Source: an uncultured Eubacteriales bacterium
GTDB lineage: Bacteria; Bacillota; Clostridia; Oscillospirales; Oscillospiraceae
DNA length: 26,382 nt
Direction: 5' to 3'
Assembly: GCA_900546415.1 (NCBI GenBank)
Contig: URCY01000022.1
Coordinates: 1-26,382 of the forward strand
Every line of letters starts with the position of its first letter. Position 1 is the first letter of the stretch. Positions 22,813 to 26,382 of the stretch are shown here, one piece after another. Below the pieces are notes generated by a model. It ran no database searches. It had not been told where the DNA came from and saw only the letters and a list, made by a program, of their open reading frames with translations. The position numbers and the translations under genes were made by a program.

Positions 22813-24792
22813 TCAGGAAATGTCTGCCAGCTCGAGATACTGACTGCCGTTTTCTGCGATATAATCCTTTCGGCCGCTGAGGTTGTCGCCGAGCAGCAGG
22901 TCGAAATAGTAGGCCGTCTTTTCTGCGTCCTCAGGCATGACCTTGATGAGCCGCCGCGTCGCGGGGTTCATCGTCGTCAGCCACATCATTTCCGGGTCGT
23001 TCTCGCCGAGACCCTTGGAGCGCGAGACGGTGCATTTCTGCCCGTCGAGGCCGGAGAGAATGCTCGCTTTTTCCGCCTCGTTATAGGCAAACCACGTCTT
23101 GCCCTTTGCGTTGATCTCGAACAGCGGCGTCTCGGCGATGTAGACAAAGCCCTCGCGGATGAGCGTCGGAACGAGCCGATAGAGCATCGTCAGCACCAGC
23201 GTGCGGATCTGGAAGCCGTCGTAGTCGGCATCGGTGCAGATGATGATCTTGTTCCAGCGCAGGCTGGCAAGGTCAAAGGCGGCCAGATCCTTGACGTGCT
23301 TATCACGCACCTCCACGCCGCAGCCCATCACGCGCAGCAGGTCGGTGATGATCTCGCTCTTGAAGATGCGGTTATAATCGGCCTTGAGGCAGTTGAGGAT
23401 CTTGCCGCGCACGGGCATAATGCCCTGAAACTCCGCGTCGCGCGAGAGCTTGACCGAGCCCATGGCGCTGTCGCCCTCGACGATGTAAAGCTCGCGCTTC
23501 TCGGCGTCGCGGCTGCGGCAGTCGACAAATTTCTGCACGCGGTTGGAAATATCGAGGCTGCCGGAGAGCTTCTTCTTGATCGTCGTGCGGGCGCGCTCGG
23601 CCGTCTCGCGGCTGCGCTTGTTCACGAGCACCTGATCGGCGATGCGGTCGGCCTCCTGCTTGTTCTCGATGAAATAGATTTGCAGACGGCTGCGGAAGAA
23701 CTCCGTCATGGCCTCCTGAATGAATTTGTTGTTGATCGACTTCTTCGTCTGGTTTTCATAGGACGTCTGCGTCGAGAAGCAGTTTGTCACGAGCACGAGG
23801 CAGTCTGCGACGTCCTGAAACGTGATCTTCGATTCGTTCTTTGTGTATTTTCCGGCCTGCTTGATATACGCGTCAATGGCATAGACAAAGCCGTTGCGCG
23901 CGGCCTTGTCCGGCGCGCCGCCGTGCTTGAGCCACGAGGAGTTGTGGTAGTATTCCAGCCGGCTCAGATTACGCGAGAAGCAGAGCGCCGCCGTGATCTT
24001 GACCTTGTATTCCGGCTTGTCCGGGCGGTCGCGGCCGACGCGCTCGGTCTCCCAATACTGCGGCATCGTCAGCGCGTCGCCCTCGGTCAGCTCGTTGACG
24101 TAGTCGAGAATACCGTGCTCATAGCGGAATTCCGTTGTCTCGAATTTGCTGCCGACCTGATTGCGGAAGCGGAAGGTGATCCCGGCGTTCACGACGGCCT
24201 GCCGCTTCATAATGTCGAGGTAGTATTCCACGGGGATGTTGATGTCCGTGAAAACCTCAAGGTCGGGCTTCCAGCGGAACAGCGAGCCGGTCTTCTTGCG
24301 GTCGGCCGGCTCCTTTTTCATCTTGCCGACGATCTCGCCGCGCTCAAAATGCAGGGTATATTTGAAGCCGTCGCGATAGATGCGCGCGTCGAAATATTCC
24401 GAGGCATACTGCGTCGCGCAGCTTCCCAGACCGTTCAGGCCGAGGCTGTATTCATAGTTGGTTCCGGCGTTGTTGTTATATTTGCCGCCGGCGTACATCT
24501 CGCAGAAGACCAGCTCCCAGTTATAGCGCTGCTCCTTCTCGTTCCAGTCGACCGGACAGCCGCGGCCGAAGTCCTCGACCTCGATGCTGCGGTCGGCATA
24601 GCGCGTGACGATGATGAGATCGCCGTAGCCCTCGCGCGCCTCGTCGATCGCGTTGGACATGATCTCAAAGACGGCGTGCTCACAGCCGACCAGATCGTCC
24701 GAGCCGAAGATGACCGCCGGGCGCTTGCGCACGCGGTCGGCTCCCTTGAGCATCGCGATGCTTTCGTTTCCGTAATTTTGCTTTTTTGCCAT
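22813..24792 (-). CDS. divergent type IIA DNA topoisomerase B subunit (GyrB/ParE-like)
   Basis: A 659-residue ATPase subunit of a gyrase/topoisomerase IV-like enzyme. The GHKL ATP site shows Glu43 and Asn47 (EIMSNAIDEA), GRGCP (about 76-80) and the divergent lid GLNGLG (about 118-123). The transducer carries the QTK loop (Gln348-Lys350). The TOPRIM domain has EGDSAMGS (Glu439) and DADYDG (Asp521, 523, 525), then KGLGENDPEMMW. All expected catalytic residues remain, so it should be active, but loops and lid sequence are unlike canonical GyrB/ParE (for example LGLNGLG for the usual GGLHGVG). It lacks an adjacent A-subunit gene: deoC follows with its own promoter, and a divergent GH3 gene precedes. 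The start has a weak AGGAC site. Confidence 0.9.
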   Translation of the reverse strand: MAKKQNYGNESIAMLKGADRVRKRPAVIFGSDDLVGCEHAVFEIMSNAIDEAREGYGDLIIVTRYADRSIEVEDFGRGCPVDWNEKEQRYNWELVFCEMYAGGKYNNNAGTNYEYSLGLNGLGSCATQYASEYFDARIYRDGFKYTLHFERGEIVGKMKKEPADRKKTGSLFRWKPDLEVFTDINIPVEYYLDIMKRQAVVNAGITFRFRNQVGSKFETTEFRYEHGILDYVNELTEGDALTMPQYWETERVGRDRPDKPEYKVKITAALCFSRNLSRLEYYHNSSWLKHGGAPDKAARNGFVYAIDAYIKQAGKYTKNESKITFQDVADCLVLVTNCFSTQTSYENQTKKSINNKFIQEAMTEFFRSRLQIYFIENKQEADRIADQVLVNKRSRETAERARTTIKKKLSGSLDISNRVQKFVDCRSRDAEKRELYIVEGDSAMGSVKLSRDAEFQGIMPVRGKILNCLKADYNRIFKSEIITDLLRVMGCGVEVRDKHVKDLAAFDLASLRWNKIIICTDADYDGFQIRTLVLTMLYRLVPTLIREGFVYIAETPLFEINAKGKTWFAYNEAEKASILSGLDGQKCTVSRSKGLGENDPEMMWLTTMNPATRRLIKVMPEDAEKTAYYFDLLLGDNLSGRKDYIAENGSQYLELADIS

Positions 24793-24837
24793 AGCTGCAC
24801 GTCCTGTACTTCAAAATTCCATAATTCACAATTATAT

Positions 24838-24866
24838 AATATACCCAATTTTGCCGCAAAAGTCAA
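24838..24866 (-). promoter_or_regulatory. promoter of the topoisomerase gene
   Basis: Minus strand TTGACT (24866-24861), 17-base spacer, TATATT (24843-24838), about 46 bases before the start. It lies back-to-back with the GH3 promoter at 24926-24954. Confidence 0.75.
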
Positions 24867-24925
24867 GCAAGCGGCGCGGCACTTGATCGGAAACAAAGAA
24901 ATCCGGGGAATTTTGCCATTCGGGC

Positions 24926-24954
24926 TTGTATTTTCCGTGCTTATCCGTTAAAAT
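24926..24954 (+). promoter_or_regulatory. promoter of the GH3 gene
   Basis: TTGTAT (24926-24931), 17-base spacer, TAAAAT (24949-24954), 44 bases before the GH3 start. Confidence 0.6.
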
Positions 24955-24998
24955 ATCATAGAGAATGTGCGCCGTGCGTCGGCGCAAGGAGGGAACAT

Positions 24999-26306
24999 AT
25001 GAGCGAAAAGAACCAAAACGCTCAGAATCGGTCGAAGCCGAGCCAAAAGAAGACTTCCTCGGCGACGGTCGTGCTGAACCGGTTTCTCGGCGTGCTGCTG
25101 GCCATGGTGATCGTGGCCGTGACCGGCGTGGTGGTCTATGCCCTGCGTATCGGGGTCGACGTGCCGAGCCACACGAGCGGAACGGTCGTGACCGACCCGA
25201 ACGCGCCGCCCACGGAGGCCTTTGTCCCCACGACCACGACGGAGGAGGAGACCGAGCCGGAGGAGGACCCGGTCGAACGTCTCGCGCTGGATCATCTTGC
25301 GGAAATGACGCTCGACGAGAAGCTGGCGCAGCTGATCCTGACCTCGCCGGACAGCCTGACGGATTCCTATTACCGCACCTATGCCGGCGACCGTGCGGCG
25401 GAGCGGCTGGAGCAGTATCCCGTGGCGGGTCTGATTTTTGAGAGCGGCAACGTCAGCGATGCCGAGCAGGTCAAGCAGACGGTGAGCGAATGGCAGAGCT
25501 ATTCCAGGCTGCCGCTGTTCATCGGCGCGGCCGAGGAGGGCGGAGCGGAATCACTGCTCAGCGGCGTCGGCCTCACGACGCCGACCGAGTCGATGCTGAC
25601 CTACGGCACGGCCGGGGATACCGACGCCGTCCGTGCGCTGGGCAAGACCATGGGCGAAGAGCTTTATGCCGCCGGGTTCAATCTGAATCTCGCGCCGGTC
25701 GCCGACGTGACCTCGGAGGCAAACACCGGAACGGCGCTGGCTGAGCGCAGCTTTGGCGCCTCGCCGCTGACGGTCTCGAAGATGGCGGCGGCCATGGTGC
25801 GCGGCCTGCAGGAGGGCGGCGAGATCGCCTGCCTGAAGCATTTCCCTGGCGTCGGCAGTATGCAGGAGGGCTATTACAGCGACACGCTCTCGCGCACGCT
25901 GGACGAGCTGCGCGAGAACGATTGGCTGCCCTTCAAGAACGGCATTGCCGCCGGTGCAGGGATGGTGATGGTGTCGCATGTCTCCATGCCGGAGCTGCTG
26001 GGCAGCGATGTGCCCTGCGACCTGTCCGAGACGGTCGTGACGGAGTACCTGCGCGGCGAGCTGGGCTATGACGGCGTGGTCGTGACGGAGGATCTTGACT
26101 CGATCCCCAACGCCTATTCCGCGAACGCGTCGGTTCAGGCGCTGCTGGCCGGGTGTGACCTGATCTACACGACCGACAGCGTCGGCGATACGCTGGCCGC
26201 TCTGCAGCAGGCCGTCGCCGACGGCACGCTCACAGAGGAGCGCGTCAACGAGAGCGTCTATCGCATTTTGCTTCTGAAATGCCGCTTCGGCATCGTGACG
26301 GAATAA
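24999..26306 (+). CDS. membrane-anchored GH3 (NagZ-like) family protein, probably not a standard hydrolase
   Basis: A 435-residue protein with a cytoplasmic Lys-rich start, one transmembrane anchor (about 26-50), a Thr/Glu/Pro-rich stalk (about 55-92) and an extracellular GH3 domain of the beta-N-acetylhexosaminidase (NagZ) type from about residue 95 (LAEMTLDEKLAQLIL). Family landmarks kept: NLNLAPVADV (about 228-237), AERSFG (Arg250) and KHFPG (280-284). Key positions differ: the NagZ acid/base loop, normally GHGDT..DSH, reads GVGSMQEGYY (no His), the usual nucleophile Asp in a (S/T)D-x-L motif is Glu364 (VVVTEDL), and substrate-binding GGRV is GGAE. So it may be inactive or have changed chemistry (inference). 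GGAGGGAA precedes the ATG. It is divergent from the topoisomerase gene. Confidence 0.87.
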   Translation: MSEKNQNAQNRSKPSQKKTSSATVVLNRFLGVLLAMVIVAVTGVVVYALRIGVDVPSHTSGTVVTDPNAPPTEAFVPTTTTEEETEPEEDPVERLALDHLAEMTLDEKLAQLILTSPDSLTDSYYRTYAGDRAAERLEQYPVAGLIFESGNVSDAEQVKQTVSEWQSYSRLPLFIGAAEEGGAESLLSGVGLTTPTESMLTYGTAGDTDAVRALGKTMGEELYAAGFNLNLAPVADVTSEANTGTALAERSFGASPLTVSKMAAAMVRGLQEGGEIACLKHFPGVGSMQEGYYSDTLSRTLDELRENDWLPFKNGIAAGAGMVMVSHVSMPELLGSDVPCDLSETVVTEYLRGELGYDGVVVTEDLDSIPNAYSANASVQALLAGCDLIYTTDSVGDTLAALQQAVADGTLTEERVNESVYRILLLKCRFGIVTE

Positions 26307-26307
26307 A

Positions 26308-26362
26308 GGAACCTCTGAATCAATCGTCTGCGGCGCTCAGCGGGTCTTTTGCCCCAGCTTAT
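26308..26362. repeat. right copy of 55-bp inverted repeat (edge of window)
   Basis: Reverse complement of bases 1-55 with one mismatch. It begins one base after the GH3 stop codon, with the sharp boundary GGAACCTCTGAATCAAT, and runs toward the window end. The 20 bases after it (26363-26382) cannot be compared because the left copy is cut at base 1. It fits an insertion-sequence or MITE end inserted right behind the gene, or a dispersed intergenic repeat. Confidence 0.85.
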
Positions 26363-26382
26363 CGGTTTGAAAATCTTGAAAT

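Noticed and set aside
22792..24951. 719-codon plus-strand frame opposite the topoisomerase gene
   Set aside because: Antisense shadow; the opposite strand has all type IIA topoisomerase motifs.

Overview
The window is a GC-rich stretch (roughly 60% by eye) of a Gram-positive, low-redox bacterium, most likely a gut Clostridia member of the Oscillospiraceae/Ruminococcaceae type. The signs are AGGAGG ribosome sites, a T-box leader, lipoprotein ABC transport with a shared UgpC/MsmX-type ATPase, PheB, a class-2 TrpB, a clostridial DUF6472-like mini-protein and a flavin-free molybdenum hydroxylase. This is inference from gene families; no rRNA or other phylogenetic marker is present. Both edges carry the same 55-bp sequence in inverted orientation (one mismatch), so the window may be a whole contig that stopped in two copies of a dispersed repeat or insertion-sequence end.

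Layout. 1-8242: a secreted lipoprotein serpin (+), the ACT-domain protein PheB (-) divergent from the RNA-binding protein Tex (+), then a three-gene + strand cluster: a fused [2Fe-2S]/molybdopterin hydroxylase of the selenium-dependent xanthine dehydrogenase type, a four-cluster ferredoxin and a small membrane protein. 8363-15906 (-): a maltodextrin/alpha-glucoside locus: ATPase, then solute-binding lipoprotein, two permeases, a LacI-type regulator and the amylomaltase MalQ. The binding-protein promoter lies between two near-identical 16-bp palindromes whose centres are 42 bp apart, and a strong intrinsic terminator separates the binding-protein gene from the permeases.

16180-19686 (-): a tightly overlapping four-gene unit: RmlA/RfbA-type nucleotidyltransferase, B12-binding-type radical SAM protein, its DUF2344 partner and a 56-residue four-Cys protein. 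19687-20273 is a repeat-filled gap with inverted copies of a dispersed palindromic repeat. 20274-24792 (-): TrpB2 under a tryptophan T-box, deoxyribose-phosphate aldolase, and a divergent type IIA topoisomerase B subunit without an adjacent A subunit. 24999-26306 (+): a membrane-anchored GH3 (NagZ-like) protein whose catalytic positions look substituted.

The genes are mostly metabolic and housekeeping. I see no tRNA, rRNA, CRISPR array, phage gene or transposase. The most interesting points are the flavin-less hydroxylase with its polyferredoxin, the likely GH3 pseudoenzyme, the lipoprotein serpin, the orphan topoisomerase subunit, the regulatory architecture of the glucan operon, and the repeats.
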